Shown here piece after piece: positions 48,319-50,107 of a DNA stretch of 50,107 bases. The notes under the pieces were generated by a model. That model saw nothing but the letters and a program-made list of their open reading frames with translations, was not told the origin of the DNA and did no database searches. Position 1 is the stretch's first letter. Each line of letters opens with the position of its first letter. Position numbers and translations under genes: made by a program. This DNA comes from Chrysophaeum taylorii (taxonomy: Eukaryota > Sar > Pelagophyceae > Pelagomonadales > Pelagomonadaceae): assembly GCA_029834535.1 (NCBI GenBank), contig JAQMWT010000326.1, positions 1-50,107 on the forward strand, read 5' to 3'.

Positions 48319-49113
48319 AGCTCTTTTCCAACATGGAGTAGGCCTCCAGGTGCGTACCGTCGGGTATGGGGTTTTCTGTTTAATTAACAGAGACTTCGTT
48401 CCTCGTTGTCAGTGTAAACGCTTCTATGGGACCTAGTGTCCTTGAGGAGTTAGGGCTTAAATCCCTACCTTGTGTAGTAGCATGTGACAAGCGGAATGGT
48501 CTGTACACGCCTAAGACTGCCCGCAGTCTCTACCATGTACCCGGAGAGGGTCAAATCTCTCCAGGTTATGGGCCCAGATGCGTAGGTGTGTCAGTCCAAC
48601 TGTGTTGTACGTCTAAATGGAGTGATCAATTTACGCCGGATCACGAGTACAATGCGACAATATGTTTGGCGGTGGTCTACTGTACATATTTGTTGTGTGA
48701 CGGTATGTGCCCACCAGTTAATTTGGTTTGTGACCGAGTTGGGTCGGTCACTGGTCACATGCACTCGCATAACCAATAAAATTATTTTTTTTTCCTATAC
48801 AAGCCGCGGAAACTTGTACGGGTTTTTCCTTCCATTCCCCAACAAAAGACTGACTGCTCGAGAACTAATCCATTCTTCAGTCTCAAGTCACCCTGTTTTA
48901 AATAGCATGTTGATTTGTTTGGTCTTGTAAATAAGCCCACGTTTAAAATAGCGTACTGTACATATAACCCGCACTTGAGAAACCCTTCATTCTTATGTGT
49001 CGAATCTGTTTATCAATCCTCTAACCTACCTTGATCAGTCACGATACTTCTCCTAAAAAATACCAATATCCGGAATGCTCCGGAATACAGCCAAATCCTT
49101 GATAACGAAGTAG
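48319..49113 (+). repeat. Probable LTR between two Copia units
   Basis: Non-coding; shares CTCTCCAGGTTATGGGCCC (48558-48576) with the Copia B LTR and ATAACCAATAAAAT (48768-48781) with the Copia A-like LTR. It is preceded by the extra ORF of one element and followed by the gag of another, so a shared or tandem LTR is likely. AATAAA is at 48775-48780, followed by a T run. Ends are not defined. Confidence 0.5.
48775..48780 (+). promoter_or_regulatory. Polyadenylation signal AATAAA
   Basis: Within the presumed LTR, directly upstream of a T-rich run; the same 14-base context occurs at 35832-35845. Confidence 0.5.
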
Positions 49114-50078
49114 ATGCCATCTTTTCAAGATGGATATCCGAGAAAATTAACGAATTACATCTGCATTAATGAAGATGCCCTGCCCGAACATTTAAAGACT
49201 TGGCACGTCAACTCTTCCCATCAACTAACAGTTGATGTCCGTAACAATCTCGAACGACTTTATTACCAAGAGTCGTGTAATCTCGTTCGTCCTGAATTAA
49301 ATAAGGATGTCAAACGTGTCCTCACTTTATTAGATACCCGACTCCCTAAATCAATTGTGTATGATTCATCTTTAACTAACATATCCTTTACAGGTCTCTC
49401 TGATGCCGACTGGATCAAACACTGCGAAACTTAATAAGCTGGTTTCTTGTACACATTCTTTAACTTTGAGTCCCAAGAAAAGCCCGCTCTCGTTATGTGG
49501 CCTCAACTAAAGAAGATTTATGCAAATACTGCACATCCTAATAAATTACGTGCTGTAATGCTTTTAGCTTACCATTACTATGAGACAGTGTCTTGTACAG
49601 ATGTAACTGAGCTTAAATCTCAGTTTAATCGAATGTCTCTAAATGTTAATTGGTATGCCCATGTTTTTGTCGAACAACTCCCTGCCTTCCAGTCTCAGGC
49701 AAAGCAATTAAATAACGATGAAGCATCAATCCAATTTAATAACTCCATAATCACTCTTAAAGCTCACGAGGAGATCTACCGTCATATGCTAATCCCTCGG
49801 ACCACGAGCGCTATTCTCAATCTTTATTGGAATGGTGTAAACTCTACGAGACACGCTCTGGTAACAACTCGAGTCACGATCCCGAATTGTTAAAGCTAGT
49901 TGATCCTAACGACGTTCGTCCACTATTGGAATTCTTGTTAAAGATATACAATGAAACAAAGTTTTCTTCTAACCGACGCTTGGATAAACCCGCTTCCTGG
50001 CTCCCTTACATCCCTGGTACTACCGCTACCAAGCCACCTAAGGTATTATTGATGGACACTATTCATCAATCCCAATGA
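49114..50078 (+). pseudogene. gag: Gag of a further Copia B-like element (5' part, decayed)
   Basis: From ATG 49114 the frame gives an N-terminal domain (VDVRNNLERLYYQESCNL), then two consecutive stops (TAA TAA at 49432-49437). It continues in the same frame as FLYTFFNFESQEKPALVMWP, PNKLRAVMLLAYHYYETV and LNVNWYAHVFVEQLPAFQ, the counterpart of the Copia B gag. A frameshift near 49800 moves it to the frame with WCKLYETRSG and RRLDKPASWLPYIPG. It ends at TGA 50076-50078, and the window ends 29 bases later; the protease ORF would follow. Confidence 0.75.
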
Positions 50079-50107
50079 ACCTCACAGCAATACGTAACTG
50101 AACGAAG

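Noticed and set aside
1..50107. Endogenous giant virus or bacterial restriction-modification source for the MTases
   Set aside because: No capsid, polymerase or restriction gene is present; every MTase is embedded in a retrotransposon polyprotein.

Overview
This 50-kb window is a eukaryotic nest of transposable elements. I see no convincing host gene, rRNA, tRNA or CRISPR array. The evidence for a eukaryote is the reverse-transcribing elements of the Ty3/Gypsy and Ty1/Copia orders, hAT and DDE transposases, a Helitron helicase fragment, a SINE-like family and polyadenylation signals. The host cannot be named from this sequence. LTR retrotransposons that carry a cytosine-5 DNA methyltransferase (C5-MTase) have been described in dinoflagellates (Symbiodinium) and charophyte algae (Klebsormidium), so an alga or other protist is the most natural guess. 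An early-diverging fungus is not excluded.

Layout, left to right. 1-2483 (-): LTR and gag of Gypsy family B, running off the window. 2557-9500 (-): Copia family A, with gag, an intact protease-MTase ORF and a decayed integrase. 9507-10725 (+): decayed DDE transposase. 10726-18288 (-): Gypsy family A, with LTR, primer-binding site, gag N-terminus, MTase, RT, RNase H and integrase. Its MTase is split by a 1-kb insertion that carries a Helitron helicase fragment and a minisatellite. About 18945-24790: decayed hAT-like transposon. Nested inside it is a second, cleanly bounded hAT (19257-21666), which itself contains a SINE-like insertion. 25478-26736 (-): short non-autonomous LTR element (TRIM-like) made of the Gypsy A LTRs plus its leader. 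26778 to about 35770 (+): second Gypsy B copy (LTR, gag, protease, MTase, RT, RNase H) with two SINE-like insertions. About 35770-37390 (+): 5' end of a Copia A-like element. It abuts, tail to tail, Copia family B (about 37390-46100, -), which has gag, protease, MTase, integrase and RT. 46105-50107 (+): RNase H end of another Copia, an extra 587-aa ORF, a probable LTR, then the gag of a further Copia B-like copy.

Central observation: three element families (Gypsy A/B, Copia A, Copia B) each encode a C5-MTase at the same place in the polyprotein. In Copia A, Copia B and Gypsy B it lies directly downstream of the protease. In Gypsy A the gag C-terminus and protease are deleted, so only the MTase-then-RT order is seen. 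The motifs are recognisable: motif I glycine loop, PC of motif IV, Glu of motif VI, the Arg-rich motif VIII, and motifs IX and X. The gypsy and copia MTases look different enough to suggest separate captures. Only Copia A has a long uninterrupted MTase ORF; the others carry stops or frameshifts. Two nonsense codons whose original codon can be read from a homologue are both CGA to TGA, which fits decay of methylated CpG.

All coordinates of decayed genes are homology-based estimates, because frames change repeatedly.
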